DNA from: Pleionea mediterranea
GTDB lineage: Bacteria; Pseudomonadota; Gammaproteobacteria; Enterobacterales; Kangiellaceae
DNA: 64,000 nucleotides
Assembly: GCF_003148745.1 (NCBI RefSeq)
Contig: NZ_QGGU01000003.1
Location: forward strand, 248,001-312,000
Reading direction: 5' to 3'
Under the pieces are notes generated by a model, which did no database searches, had not been told where the DNA came from, and was given only the letters and a program-made list of their open reading frames with translations. The translations under genes and the position numbers were made by a program. Below, piece by piece: positions 38,782-48,416 of this stretch; position 1 is the stretch's first letter; every line of letters begins with the position of its first letter.

Positions 38782-39543
38782 TTAAGTAACTGTTATCCAT
38801 TCGGTACCCTTTTCTTGTGATGCAATCTGAAACTCAGCGTTTATATCAAGTCCCTGACATAAACGCTGAACGAGTTCAGGACAATTATTTTCCTCACTCA
38901 AATGCAAAGCAATCACCTGTTGCAACGATTCTTTTTTTAACCGCTTTAATAACTGTAAAGATTGATAATTGCTTAAATGCCCAAGATCACCAGCTATTCG
39001 TTGTTTAAGCATTGCCGGATATTTACTGTTAGCCAGCCGCTCCGCATCATGATTAAATTCGAGTAATAGTAGATGACACTCAGATAACATATCTAATGTA
39101 TGATTGGTAATTCGTCCGGTATCAGTCAATAAACCGATTTTCTTTGCTGCTGAATAAAAAGCAAACTGAACCGGTTCTCGAGAATCATGAGGAACCGTAA
39201 AAGGAGTCACGTCTATATCACCAATTGTGATCTTTTCTCCACCGTTTAAAAAGTGCAAGTTACTAATTGACTCACAACTTTTATGCAAAGATGTGCCTCT
39301 TGTCATCCACACTGGTATATTAAATTTTTTAGAGAGCCTCGCAACACCAGAAGCGTGATCACCATGCTCATGAGTCACCAATATCGCTGAGAGCTGCTCA
39401 GCCGACACGCCTTTTGCACTCAATCGACTTTGTGTGTCTTTTAAACCAAACCCACAGTCAACCAACAAAAAAGTCGAATCAGTGGCGATCAGGGTAGCGT
39501 TTCCTTTACTCCCCGATCCCAAAGAGGTACAACGAAAGCTCAC
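38782..39543 (-). CDS. MBL-fold metallo-hydrolase, YycJ/VicX-like
   Basis: 253 residues. The metallo-beta-lactamase motif THEHGDH (His58, His60, Asp62, His63) and later metal ligands (LLTDTGR, LLLEFNHD, GHLSN) are intact. Overall it matches the YycJ/WalJ group of single-domain hydrolases, related to nucleases. The start is GTG and overlaps the bamC stop (GTGA), so translation is coupled. The dapA-bamC-hydrolase order is conserved in several gammaproteobacteria, but the functional link is unclear. Confidence 0.88.
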   Translation of the reverse strand: MSFRCTSLGSGSKGNATLIATDSTFLLVDCGFGLKDTQSRLSAKGVSAEQLSAILVTHEHGDHASGVARLSKKFNIPVWMTRGTSLHKSCESISNLHFLNGGEKITIGDIDVTPFTVPHDSREPVQFAFYSAAKKIGLLTDTGRITNHTLDMLSECHLLLLEFNHDAERLANSKYPAMLKQRIAGDLGHLSNYQSLQLLKRLKKESLQQVIALHLSEENNCPELVQRLCQGLDINAEFQIASQEKGTEWITVT

Positions 39544-40634
39544 TGGTATTTATTTCGACGAGTATTACGTCCAAAAGCTTCTGATAGATGAGGATAAATT
39601 TGTGTCAACTTGGCGTCAGACAATGGTTCTCCTTCAATGTCAATAAACGTCATGGTGACGGAGCCACCTTCCTTACCACCAATAATTAACTGATAAGCGC
39701 CTTCAGGAAGATTTAATGCAACCCCTTCATCATCTCCAAACAATGATGCAAAAAAGCCAGGTTCGTTTGGCTCAAACTCAAAAAAGTAAGTACCCGATGA
39801 CTGATCACGATCGGTCAATGTAAAACCAAAAGGCTCCAATACCTTTGGAGCTTTGAGCCAAAGTGTCCGCCAATCAGTATTAGCAAGTAAAGCTGCTCGG
39901 CTATCTGAGTCTGCGCCAAGAACTACATTAAAGCCCTGATTCAACTGCTTAAGTCTTTTGGCATTTTCAAGTCGCTCAAGGTAATCCATGTAACCAACAA
40001 ATTCATTTAAGAACGCCGTTGCCATCTTTCGGTTTTCAGGAATACTTTTCCAACTATCTTCATCATAAGGCATAATTTGATGTGCCTGCTGTGACACAAC
40101 GACACTGGATTCGCCATTACGTTCTCCTTGAGAGATCGAAAAAGCAAACTTACTTCGCTCAAATCTAGGTAAGCTGGTGCCGAAAACACTACGCCACCAA
40201 GCTTCATTATCAATCAGAACCCAGTCTGATTTTACTAAACCATTTTCTTCAATAAAACTTAACTCTTTATATTCAAAAAAAGCTTCCAACTGTTGTCGTA
40301 ACTCATCAACTGGCTTCATCCAAAAGACACCTGGATTAACAGACTGACGATTTATCCGCATTCCTTGACTAACTGCTAAAACCTGCAGTGGAGGTGATTT
40401 ATCCAAGCTATCTCCAGCCGGTAATTGCTGTGATTGAGGAGGAAGTTCGGGCACTCGTGCTATATTGCCAAGATGATCGGTTTTGTATTCATCCGGTACT
40501 TGTAATGGTTTAGTCTGTTCAGCTTTCAAATAATCCTTTGACGAATCGTGAATTAATCCATCCTCACTGTACAGCCAGCTGCATCCAGTCATTAAAAAGG
40601 AGGCCAAAAGTGTAATAACTGAAATAAACTTCAT
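39540..40634 (-). CDS. bamC: Outer membrane protein assembly factor BamC
   Basis: 364-residue lipoprotein of the BAM complex. The lipobox is LMTGC with Cys18. The unstructured N-terminal segment that contacts BamD (about 19-85) includes PDEYKTDHLGNIARVPELPP, a family hallmark. Two helix-grip domains follow (about 100-215 and 245-360). It lies 14 bases after dapA and overlaps the metallo-hydrolase gene by four bases, the classical dapA-bamC arrangement of E. coli. Confidence 0.92.
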   Translation of the reverse strand: MKFISVITLLASFLMTGCSWLYSEDGLIHDSSKDYLKAEQTKPLQVPDEYKTDHLGNIARVPELPPQSQQLPAGDSLDKSPPLQVLAVSQGMRINRQSVNPGVFWMKPVDELRQQLEAFFEYKELSFIEENGLVKSDWVLIDNEAWWRSVFGTSLPRFERSKFAFSISQGERNGESSVVVSQQAHQIMPYDEDSWKSIPENRKMATAFLNEFVGYMDYLERLENAKRLKQLNQGFNVVLGADSDSRAALLANTDWRTLWLKAPKVLEPFGFTLTDRDQSSGTYFFEFEPNEPGFFASLFGDDEGVALNLPEGAYQLIIGGKEGGSVTMTFIDIEGEPLSDAKLTQIYPHLSEAFGRNTRRNKYQ

Positions 40635-40648
40635 TAATGTTTCTCTCT

Positions 40649-41524
40649 TTATGCCACTAGAGACAATCGACGCATTGCGGTTAGTAAGGCGTCTCGTTCT
40701 GTTTCAAGTGTCGTCAATGGTAATCGAATATAAGGGTTAACTTTTTTCATTTGAGCCAAAGCCCATTTAACAGGAATAGGGTTGGCTTCACAAAATAATA
40801 ATGTATGCAGCTCTTCTATTTGCCGCTCAATATGTAGAGCAGACTCGATATCGTTATTCAGTGTTAGCCGGCAGCGTTTCGCCATTTGCTCAGGTACCAA
40901 GTTTGCGGTGACAGAAATTACACCATCACCACCCAGAGCCATAAATTCGTGTGAGGTCGCATCATCGCCACTCAATACTGAGAATTGACCTTTGCAATGC
41001 TGAATTAGTTCCTTTGCAACGGATAATTCTCCGGTTGCATCTTTAATTCCCAATATATTGTCGTGTTTAGCTAATTCAAATACAGACTCATTATCCAGTG
41101 AAACAGCCGTTCTACCGGGAACATTGTACAAATAAACAGGATGAGTAGCGGCATCCGCTACAGCCTCGAAGTGTTTAATCAATCCGCTTTGCGACGGTTT
41201 TACGTAATAAGGTGTAACAGTTAAAAAGCCATCAATGGCTAAAACATTCAGCTTTTGGGTGATTTCTTTCGATTTAGCCGTGCAGGCCGCCCCATTTCCG
41301 ACAATCACTTTCATGGTGTCACCAGAATGCTCGATAGCAACGTCGACCAACGAGATTACTTCTTCTAGCGAAAGTGCCGTTGACTCTCCAGTTGTACCAG
41401 CAACTACCACAGCCTCTGTGCCAGCTGCTTTATGCCATAAAATCAACGATTTAAATGCACCTAAATCCAGCTCTCCGGATTCTTTCATGGGGGTTACAAT
41501 CGCGACAATACTTCCACTAAGCAT
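40649..41524 (-). CDS. dapA: 4-hydroxy-tetrahydrodipicolinate synthase
   Basis: 291-residue class I aldolase condensing pyruvate with aspartate semialdehyde, first committed step to lysine. Schiff-base Lys161 (ILGIKDATG), Tyr133 (YLYNVPGRT), Thr44-Thr45 (GTTGES) and Tyr107 are all present. Length is typical. It is the first gene of the dapA-bamC-hydrolase operon and lies near lysAC, which supplies the upstream and final steps. The 274 bases to the divergent gcvR hold both promoters; nothing else is seen there. Confidence 0.95.
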   Translation of the reverse strand: MLSGSIVAIVTPMKESGELDLGAFKSLILWHKAAGTEAVVVAGTTGESTALSLEEVISLVDVAIEHSGDTMKVIVGNGAACTAKSKEITQKLNVLAIDGFLTVTPYYVKPSQSGLIKHFEAVADAATHPVYLYNVPGRTAVSLDNESVFELAKHDNILGIKDATGELSVAKELIQHCKGQFSVLSGDDATSHEFMALGGDGVISVTANLVPEQMAKRCRLTLNNDIESALHIERQIEELHTLLFCEANPIPVKWALAQMKKVNPYIRLPLTTLETERDALLTAMRRLSLVA

Positions 41525-41798
41525 TTTTCACCTTAAAAAACCTGCCAAGCCCCAACTATTGAGGCATAAAAATAATGCGCTATGTTACTCATCGCCCTGC
41601 CAGAGTACAAGTACAGCCAACGCAATAAAGCATATACTTGACTTAGAGCATATCAAACTACCGATTGTTTTTTGCGCACCACCTAACATAGACTAAAATC
41701 GATAGATGAATTTTTAGTCAATTCATACGAAACTACTGACAAGTCAAAATTTAACCTTTACACTTCGCAGCCATCTCAATATCAGAAGAAATATTTAT

Positions 41799-42332
41799 AT
41801 GAGTACAACATTAATTATTTCAGCAATTGCGCCCAATCGTCCGGGGATGGCAAATGACATAGCGCACCTGATTCAAGAATTCGGAACCACTATTCTGGAA
41901 AGCCACATGACCGTCATGAGCAATGAGTTTACTGTCATCATGGAAGTAACCGGTCCCTGGAACGCACTAGCAAAACTTGAGCACCAACTGCCAATGAAAG
42001 CCCATAAACTGGGCATGCTAACTATGCTTAAGCGCTCAGATAAATTGGCAGAAGAACCTCAATGGACAGCCTACCGGGTTATTATTTCCGATGTAAAAGA
42101 TCGAGGAATTATTAATCAGGTCACCTCGTTTTTTGCTGAAAACCACGTAAATATTGAAGAAGTCAATTGTCGAACATTTCTTGCTCCACAAAGTGAAGCA
42201 TTAAATGGTGAGTTGAAGATGACCGTGACTTTGGATAAAACACAACCATTTGATGAATTACGTTCAAAGTTTGAACAGTTTTGCAAAGTCTCAAATCTTA
42301 AAGCAGAAATCACGCCACTTAAAAATTGTTAA
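41799..42332 (+). CDS. gcvR: Glycine cleavage system transcriptional repressor GcvR
   Basis: 177 residues with two ACT domains: about 4-80 (ISAIAPNRPGMANDIAHLI) and about 92-170 (VIISDVKDRGIINQVTSFF). There is no DNA-binding domain, as expected, because GcvR represses by binding GcvA. It is divergent from dapA, as in E. coli, and is followed 73 bases later by bcp, the same gcvR-bcp neighbourhood as in enterobacteria. Confidence 0.9.
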   Translation: MSTTLIISAIAPNRPGMANDIAHLIQEFGTTILESHMTVMSNEFTVIMEVTGPWNALAKLEHQLPMKAHKLGMLTMLKRSDKLAEEPQWTAYRVIISDVKDRGIINQVTSFFAENHVNIEEVNCRTFLAPQSEALNGELKMTVTLDKTQPFDELRSKFEQFCKVSNLKAEITPLKNC

Positions 42333-42405
42333 CCAATGGTTGCAAGGTTAAATTTTATGTCGTAGATTCTTAATAAACCCATTTAACAAATCTGGAGAAC
42401 AGGCA

Positions 42406-42882
42406 TTGAGTCATTCGCCTGAAATAGGAAAGAAAGCCCCCAATTTTAACCTCCCCGCCACTGGCGACAAAAAGCTCTCTCTGAAGGATTTTAAAGGTAA
42501 ACATCTGGTGATTTACTTTTATCCCAAAGATGCCACCCCAGGATGCACCACTGAAGGTCAAAATTTTCGAGATACTTTTAATAAATTTAAAAATGCCAAT
42601 TGCAGCATTTTAGGTGTATCCAGAGATAGCATTAAGTCTCACGAAAAGTTTAAAGAAAAACAAGCGTTTCCATTTGACTTACTATCAGACGAAGACGAAG
42701 AAATGTGCAAAGCCTATGACGTCATAAAACTTAAGAAACTTTATGGCCGTGAATATATGGGTATTGAACGCAGTACATTTCTGATCGACGCCAACGGAAA
42801 GTTAAAAAAAGAATGGCGTAAAATAAAAGTCAAAGGTCATGTAGACGAAGTATTGGCAGAGGTAAAAGCCTTAAACGCTTAA
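42406..42882 (+). CDS. bcp: Thiol peroxidase Bcp/PrxQ, lacking the usual resolving cysteine
   Basis: 158-residue thioredoxin-fold peroxiredoxin. The start is TTG at 42406 with GGAG about nine bases upstream; no suitable ATG exists before the conserved GKKAPNFNLP. Peroxidatic Cys47 sits in YFYPKDATPGCTTEG. The partner cysteine five residues later in E. coli-type Bcp is Gln52 here (TTEGQNFRD), so this is a 1-Cys version or uses Cys66 or Cys101 as alternative resolver. It reduces alkyl and hydrogen peroxides. Confidence 0.92.
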   Translation: MSHSPEIGKKAPNFNLPATGDKKLSLKDFKGKHLVIYFYPKDATPGCTTEGQNFRDTFNKFKNANCSILGVSRDSIKSHEKFKEKQAFPFDLLSDEDEEMCKAYDVIKLKKLYGREYMGIERSTFLIDANGKLKKEWRKIKVKGHVDEVLAEVKALNA

Positions 42883-42944
42883 CGCACCAATACATCAGCT
42901 TTTATTCTTGTTCGATCGGTACTATCCAACAATGAGGTGGCTCT

Positions 42945-44357
42945 ATGACCAGAAGAAAGTTCAAAGGCAAGCGTATATTCGTACTGGATACCAATGTACT
43001 GATGCATGATCCCTCTGCTTTATTTCGATTTGCAGAGCATGACATCTACATTCCCATGGTGGTACTTGAAGAGCTGGATGCCGGAAAGAAAGGGGTTTCC
43101 GAAGTTGCTCGAAATGTTCGGCAAGTCAGCCGATACCTTGATGAACTGATGAATGGTGCATCCAGTGAAGAAATTGAACAAGGACTTCCATTATCCAATA
43201 CACCTCTGGTCAATGATGAAAAAACCCGCGAAGGTCGATTATTCTTTCAAATCCGAGAACATCAAGACTCACTGCCCACTTCGTTACCTGGCACCAAAGT
43301 CGATAACACGATATTAAACATCGCACTGCGGTTAAAAGAGCGGCACAGTGATCGTCAGGTCACTCTAGTTTCCAAAGATATAAACTTAAGAATTAAATCA
43401 AAAGTTGTTGGCGTTCACACCGAAGATTACTACAACGATAAAGTGCTCGATGAAATTGAGCAGCTTTTCACTGGCACTGAAGCTTTGCCCGATGATTTTT
43501 GGGAAACGCACAGTCGAGAAATGGATTCCTGGCTCGAAGAAGGCCGAACTTTCTATAAAGTTAATGGCCCCCTTGTCAGCCAGTGGAGCAGTAATATGTT
43601 TCTATATTCCACCAGTGGCGATAACTTTGAAGCGATTGTCCGAAAAATTGATGGCGATCAGGCAACCATTGAGCTAGCCAAAGACTTTCATGGTAGCCAT
43701 CAAAATGTCTGGGGGATTACTGCACGCAACCGGGAGCAAAATTACGCGTTAAATCTTTTAATGGATCCTGAAATTGACTTTATTTCACTGCAAGGTCCAG
43801 CGGGCACCGGAAAAACCTTACTGGCGCTTGCCGCTGCTCTTGAGCAAACCATAGAGCAAAAACTATACAAAGAAGTTGTAGTCACGCGAGTCACTATTTC
43901 CGTCGGCGAAGATATCGGTTTTTTACCCGGCACTGAAGAAGAAAAAATGACCCCCTGGATGGGCGCCTTTATGGATAATCTGGAAGTACTGGCACCCGGC
44001 TCCAGCGAAGATGACTGGAGCCAACAAGCGACACAAGATATCCTTCGTAAATGGTTAAAAATTCGGTCGCTTAACTTTATGCGTGGACGAACGTTTCTAA
44101 ATAAATTTTTAATCATTGATGAAGCACAAAACTTAACGCCAAAACAAATGAAAACATTAATCACTCGTGCTGGCCCAGGAACAAAAGTTGTATGCTTAGG
44201 CAATGTTGCTCAAATAGATACGCCTTACTTAACTGACACGGGCTCCGGTCTGACTTATGTGGTTGACCGTTTTAAAAAATGGCAGCATTCTGGCCATATA
44301 ACCTTACAGACTGGCGAGCGTTCTCGTCTGGCAGATTTTGCCTCACAAGAACTGTAA
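42945..44357 (+). CDS. PIN-PhoH ATPase fusion
   Basis: 470 residues. An N-terminal PIN nuclease domain (about 10-150) has the acidic residues of FVLDTNVLMHD (Asp15) and VVLEELD, plus VDNTILNIAL. The C-terminal PhoH ATPase has Walker A GPAGTGKT near 280-288 and Walker B FLIIDEAQN. This is the YlaK/PhoH2-like architecture, coupling an RNA-cleaving PIN domain to an NTP-driven helicase-like motor. GAGGTGG precedes the ATG. No antitoxin gene (PhoAT-type) is visible upstream; the preceding gene is bcp. Confidence 0.92.
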   Translation: MTRRKFKGKRIFVLDTNVLMHDPSALFRFAEHDIYIPMVVLEELDAGKKGVSEVARNVRQVSRYLDELMNGASSEEIEQGLPLSNTPLVNDEKTREGRLFFQIREHQDSLPTSLPGTKVDNTILNIALRLKERHSDRQVTLVSKDINLRIKSKVVGVHTEDYYNDKVLDEIEQLFTGTEALPDDFWETHSREMDSWLEEGRTFYKVNGPLVSQWSSNMFLYSTSGDNFEAIVRKIDGDQATIELAKDFHGSHQNVWGITARNREQNYALNLLMDPEIDFISLQGPAGTGKTLLALAAALEQTIEQKLYKEVVVTRVTISVGEDIGFLPGTEEEKMTPWMGAFMDNLEVLAPGSSEDDWSQQATQDILRKWLKIRSLNFMRGRTFLNKFLIIDEAQNLTPKQMKTLITRAGPGTKVVCLGNVAQIDTPYLTDTGSGLTYVVDRFKKWQHSGHITLQTGERSRLADFASQEL

Positions 44358-44387
44358 ATCTAAAGTTTATATGCCTTTAAAATACAT

Positions 44388-44413
44388 AAGCGGGATTCAA
44401 CATCCCGCTTTTA
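44388..44413. terminator. Bidirectional terminator between phoH and the AI-2E permease gene
   Basis: A 9-bp stem (AAGCGGGAT) with a TCAAC loop, followed by TTTT on the plus strand (TTTT at 44409-44412). It lies between two convergent stops 87 bases apart. Confidence 0.8.
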
Positions 44414-44444
44414 AACATTTGATGCCTAGTAGGGCTTTTCGTAA

Positions 44445-45527
44445 CTAAGCTGCTTCAACAGCCTCGTCATCATCGGATGTTTTCACTTCTTCCCAAGCTG
44501 TTATAACGGCTTTAACCAATGTCGCTAATGGAATAGCAAAAAACACGCCCCAGAACCCCCAAATGCCACCAAAAAACAGTACCGCAATAATGATGGCAAC
44601 CGGGTGAAGATTAACTGCCTCGGAAAATAGAATAGGCACCAGTACATTACCGTCCAGAGCCTGAATGATTCCGTACGCAATCATTAGCCAGATAAATTGC
44701 GTGTCGAAGCCCCATTGTATGTACCCCATTAATGCAATGGGGATAGTAACCACAGCAGCACCTATATAGGGAATTAACACTGAAAAGCCCACAAGCACAC
44801 CGAGTAACAGCGCGTATCTGAGTTCCATAAAACTAAATACGATAAAGCTGAACATACCAACGATGAATATTTCCAGCACTTTACCCCGTATGTAATTTCC
44901 TATTTGTGCATTGACCTCAATCCATACTTTATTGGCAAGATAACGCTCTTTTGGTAACCAGCGTAAACACCAGTTTATAATTACATGCTTATCTTTCATA
45001 AAGAAGAACAGCATCAAGGGAACCAGAATCAAATAAACCAACAATGCAGCGGCATTCAATAAAGAACTGAATGATACCGACACCACTATCTCACCAAGTC
45101 CACCCATTTTGTCACCCAGTGATTGATACAGCTCATTCACCTGTTCTACCGTTATAAAATTAGGATATTGTGAAGGCAAGGCTTCTAATGTGGTTTTCAC
45201 TTTACTTAACATCATGGGCGCTTCGGATACCAGATTTTCCAGTTGCTTCCAGATAAGCGGAATCACTCCGAGACTCAATAATAAAGCCACTCCAATAAAG
45301 CCGCTAAATACAATCATGACACACCAGCTTCGAGTTAACTTTGTACGCTCACAGGTTTGCACGACCCACTCAAGCAAATACGCCAATACTATGGCGACAA
45401 ATACTGGCGCCAGAATCTCTGACAAGGTCAAAATCAATAAAAAGCCGGCAAGTAGAATCATCAATAAGATGACAGCCTGGGGATCAGAAAAATTTCGTTT
45501 AAACCAACGAATGAAAAGTTTAGTCAT
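44445..45527 (-). CDS. AI-2E family transporter, PerM-like
   Basis: 360-residue polytopic inner-membrane protein. Hydrophobic pairs lie at about 18-45 and 65-90, an extracytoplasmic domain at about 95-150, then at least four helices between 155 and 335. Family motifs GYIQWGFD and GGIWGFWGVFFAIPLATL are present. The group includes TqsA and the sodium/proton antiporters; substrate not predictable. It lies 25 bases after the TusA-like gene and probably shares its promoter. E. coli also has perM next to bepA (yfgC). Confidence 0.9.
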   Translation of the reverse strand: MTKLFIRWFKRNFSDPQAVILLMILLAGFLLILTLSEILAPVFVAIVLAYLLEWVVQTCERTKLTRSWCVMIVFSGFIGVALLLSLGVIPLIWKQLENLVSEAPMMLSKVKTTLEALPSQYPNFITVEQVNELYQSLGDKMGGLGEIVVSVSFSSLLNAAALLVYLILVPLMLFFFMKDKHVIINWCLRWLPKERYLANKVWIEVNAQIGNYIRGKVLEIFIVGMFSFIVFSFMELRYALLLGVLVGFSVLIPYIGAAVVTIPIALMGYIQWGFDTQFIWLMIAYGIIQALDGNVLVPILFSEAVNLHPVAIIIAVLFFGGIWGFWGVFFAIPLATLVKAVITAWEEVKTSDDDEAVEAA

Positions 45528-45552
45528 AACTGGCCTTTTGCTTGGTAATGGT

Positions 45553-45816
45553 TCAGTCCAGCTCGTGATTGCATGTCACTGTCACGATCAGTTCTGCATT
45601 GTCAGTTTTTTCAAGCTGCACACAAATATTTAATTTGACTTGCAGCTTACGTAAATCTTTATATAGCGAAATGTCAAAAGTATGAAAATGAAAACAATCA
45701 CCCGGCTGAGCTTTTCGCAACAGCTGCTTGGCTCTAACAAGCGACATTGGACACTTTATTTCACGGTAATCATAGTAGTTTTTAAGTTGTGTGATGCTTG
45801 TTTTCAAATCCGTCAC
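45553..45816 (-). CDS. TusA-like sulfurtransferase family protein
   Basis: 87 residues. The TusA/SirA signature appears as YYDYREIKCPMSLVRAKQLL, with the sulfur-carrier cysteine Cys22 in CPM. The C-terminal half has charged strands and extra Cys and His residues (VTCNHELD). The region is more divergent than true TusA, so a specialised sulfur-relay or redox role is likely. It is first of two genes, with the AI-2E permease, and divergent from bepA. Confidence 0.85.
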   Translation of the reverse strand: MTDLKTSITQLKNYYDYREIKCPMSLVRAKQLLRKAQPGDCFHFHTFDISLYKDLRKLQVKLNICVQLEKTDNAELIVTVTCNHELD

Positions 45817-45989
45817 TAAGTGCTACTGTAAAGTAGCTATTGTAACGATAAACTCTAGAGCTTTATACTGCTAAATAAAGCGATGATCATCAAGTTTCTC
45901 TATTTAAAACAAAATCGTAACCTCTCGATGCTATTCGTTTTGTACGGGAACTTTATTGAATTATTACTATCTTATAACCAAGCTAAGCA

Positions 45990-47456
45990 ATGAGACAGCC
46001 CAAAACCTTGAATGCTCTAATACCCCAGATAACGTCGTTACTCACAAGTGTTGTAATTTTTGGTAGCACAGCCTTTGCAGCCTCTAACCAGCTGCCAGAC
46101 ATGGGCAGCAGTACGTCTCGCACTTTATCCATTCAGCAAGAGCAAGCTATTGGTGACGAATACATCCTTGGTGTCAGACGGTACTTACCTTTAGCGAACG
46201 ATCCTCTGGCTGTCGATTACATTAATCACATCGGCTTTCGGCTGGTTGAACAAAATCCGGAAGCTCAAGATAGAAAGTTTTATTTCTTCCTGGTGAAAGA
46301 TGCAACTTTAAATGCTTTTGCTTTGCCCGGAGGCTATATCGGCACGCATACCGGATTGGTCACGGCTGCAGAAAATGAGAGTGAGCTAGCCGCCGTTCTT
46401 GGACACGAAATTGCCCATGTCACACAACGTCACTTGGCAAGGCGTCTGGAACTGCAAAACCAGCTATCTTTTCCTGCCTTGGCCTCATTTATAGGTGGTA
46501 TCATCGTTGCCAGCCAAAATCCTGAAGCCGGTATTGGTATGATGGCAACGGCACAGGCTGGTGTAAAACAAGCACTCATCAATCATACTCGCGAAAATGA
46601 AAAAGAAGCGGATCGGGTGGGAATACACGCCATGAGCCGAGCTGGATTTGATCCAGAAGCTGTCGCCGCGTTTTTCGAAAAAATGCAACAAGCCACACGC
46701 TATTTGCGAAAACCACCTGAATTTTTGATGACCCACCCAGTTTCTCAAACACGAATTTCAGATGCGCGAGCTCGAGCCCGTTCTATGCCAGCCCCTTATG
46801 ATCCTGACTCGCTCGATTTCCACCTAATAAAATCTCGACTTGGCGTGAGTACTGAAAAGATTAATTCCAGTAAGTATCAGGAGAACGCCAAACGGTATCA
46901 AAACGATAAAGTAACTCAGGAAGTAGAGCTGTATGAGTTTGCCCTACAATCCACTTTAAATGAGTCCTACAATACCGCAATATCCATTTTGACCCAGCTA
47001 TACCTTAAGCGCCAACGAAACCTTATCTATCTGGTTAGCCTTGCTGATGCCTATATCGCAGCAGGACAACCAGCTAAGGCAATGCCATTTTTGGAAGCCG
47101 AGTTAAAAACCACTCCCACAAGCTACCCTCTTATTATGACTTATGCCAGAGCGTTAATTGATAACGAACAACCCAGAGCTGCACGCGCTATTTTACTTGA
47201 GCATGCTTACTCAGGCCGCACAGAGCCACAAATATTTCAATTACTGGGAGAAGCTCAAAGTCTTTCAGGCTTTGTTGATGAAGTCCATGAATCACAAGGT
47301 CAATATCTCTACGCCACCGGCGACTTGGAAGGTGCACTGGCACAGTTCGAACTCGCCATTGGCCGCAGTTCAGATGATCCCTATGCATCCACCAGAATAC
47401 AGGCAAAAATTGATAAAATTCGTTTTATATTACGGCAACGTAAAACGCGACATTAG
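45990..47456 (+). CDS. bepA: Beta-barrel assembly-enhancing protease BepA
   Basis: 488-residue periplasmic M48 zinc metalloprotease that acts on LptD and other outer-membrane proteins. Signal peptide about 1-30 (ending TAFA). The active site is HEIAH (His139-His143, Glu140) with third ligand in the ENEKEAD segment near 204. The C-terminal half (about 300-480) is TPR, as in E. coli BepA (487 residues). It is divergent from the TusA-PerM pair, the same neighbourhood as in E. coli. Confidence 0.93.
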   Translation: MRQPKTLNALIPQITSLLTSVVIFGSTAFAASNQLPDMGSSTSRTLSIQQEQAIGDEYILGVRRYLPLANDPLAVDYINHIGFRLVEQNPEAQDRKFYFFLVKDATLNAFALPGGYIGTHTGLVTAAENESELAAVLGHEIAHVTQRHLARRLELQNQLSFPALASFIGGIIVASQNPEAGIGMMATAQAGVKQALINHTRENEKEADRVGIHAMSRAGFDPEAVAAFFEKMQQATRYLRKPPEFLMTHPVSQTRISDARARARSMPAPYDPDSLDFHLIKSRLGVSTEKINSSKYQENAKRYQNDKVTQEVELYEFALQSTLNESYNTAISILTQLYLKRQRNLIYLVSLADAYIAAGQPAKAMPFLEAELKTTPTSYPLIMTYARALIDNEQPRAARAILLEHAYSGRTEPQIFQLLGEAQSLSGFVDEVHESQGQYLYATGDLEGALAQFELAIGRSSDDPYASTRIQAKIDKIRFILRQRKTRH

Positions 47457-47564
47457 CATCTTTTGCAATCAATATTCAGCTTCTGGTTATTGAAACAGGC
47501 TAGACACCACATAGTGCTTTGCATAGACTAATGGATTAGTATCATCCATTAATAGAGTTTCCTT

Positions 47565-48080
47565 ATGATTAAAAAAACAACAGCGTCAATATTACTGGCA
47601 GCTTCGCTATTTACTCACTCAATTTATTCTCATAATGAAAGTGCTGAAAAATGCATTGATATTATTGATAATTTGGAGCGGCTTACTTGTTACGACCAAT
47701 ATTTTAAGGCTGAAAACAGACAACACGAGCCAAACAACAACTTAAGTCAAACTCAATCAGTCCAGAATTCGGAAAACATACAAACCTACATTAAGAAAGA
47801 CGAAAACAAAGTTAGTAAGGACTTATTTGGTCTTGAAAAAGAAGTAGTAAACCAAACACCAGATGAAATAACCAGTAAAGCTATCGGCGAGTTCAAAAGT
47901 TGGAACAAAAAAATGCAAGTACCCCTTAAGAATGGTCAAGTTTGGCAAGTTAAAAATTCTAGAAGCTTATATTACCCGGTTACTAACCCTAAAATAACCA
48001 TTAGCAAAGGCGTCCTTGGTTCTTTTTATATGAGTATTGAAGGGATAAACCGAAGGCTTAAAGTTATGCGAGTAAAGTAA
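47565..48080 (+). CDS. Secreted hypothetical protein with RLxCYD motif
   Basis: 171 residues with signal peptide (about 1-22). After the cut, KCIDIIDNLERLTCYDQYF matches the Cys-x-x-(I/V)-x-(N/D)xxxRLxCYDxxF motif shared by many small periplasmic proteins; the two cysteines probably form a disulfide. A polar Asn/Gln-rich spacer is followed by a beta-rich C-terminal domain (NGQVWQVKN, SKGVLGSFYMSIEG, KVMRVK). Function unknown. It ends 60 bases before IS debris. Confidence 0.7.
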   Translation: MIKKTTASILLAASLFTHSIYSHNESAEKCIDIIDNLERLTCYDQYFKAENRQHEPNNNLSQTQSVQNSENIQTYIKKDENKVSKDLFGLEKEVVNQTPDEITSKAIGEFKSWNKKMQVPLKNGQVWQVKNSRSLYYPVTNPKITISKGVLGSFYMSIEGINRRLKVMRVK

Positions 48081-48416
48081 AAGAGACCAGACTCCTATGT
48101 GCGTGATTCATAGAGATAGTTTCAATATCATACGACTCTATGAACAAAGAAATTCGACAACGGTTAAAGTAGATTAAGCTTTACAGAGAAACAAAAAGTG
48201 CAGATCTGGTGTGTCGCAGATGCAGTATATCCAGGCCGACTCTTCGTAAGTGGTTAAGTCGATACAAAGAACAAGGGCTAGACGATCTACAGGACATACG
48301 TCCTCACAGCTCTCCCGATACCAAAGTTAATGAGCAAGTTAAGACATATTCTAAGCCTTAGAAAAGAGTGAAAACTTGGCGCAAGAAGGATTCAAACTAA
48401 TTAACCTCAGATCGGT
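48081..48416. other. Gene-free stretch occupied by transposase debris
   Basis: This 336-base interval has no intact gene. From 48140 it holds the decayed IS481-like transposase fragment described separately, ending near 48399 where IS982-derived sequence begins. Confidence 0.7.
48140..48399 (+). pseudogene. IS481-like transposase, N-terminal relic
   Basis: From the ATG at 48140 the frame reads MNKEIRQRLK, stop (TAG), then IKLYRETKSADLVCRRCSIS and RPTLRKWLSRYKEQGLDDLQ. This is the first helix-turn-helix of the transposases commonly annotated as IS481 family. After PHSSPDTKVNEQVKT the match continues in another frame (ILSLRKE, stop, KLGARRIQTN). So there are at least two in-frame stops and one frameshift, and the rest of the gene is missing. 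Homology then breaks at about 48399. Confidence 0.75.

Noticed and set aside
41235-41696. 153-residue plus-strand ORF overlapping the start of dapA
   Set aside because: It runs antisense through conserved dapA coding sequence and into the dapA-gcvR promoter region, with no family resemblance.
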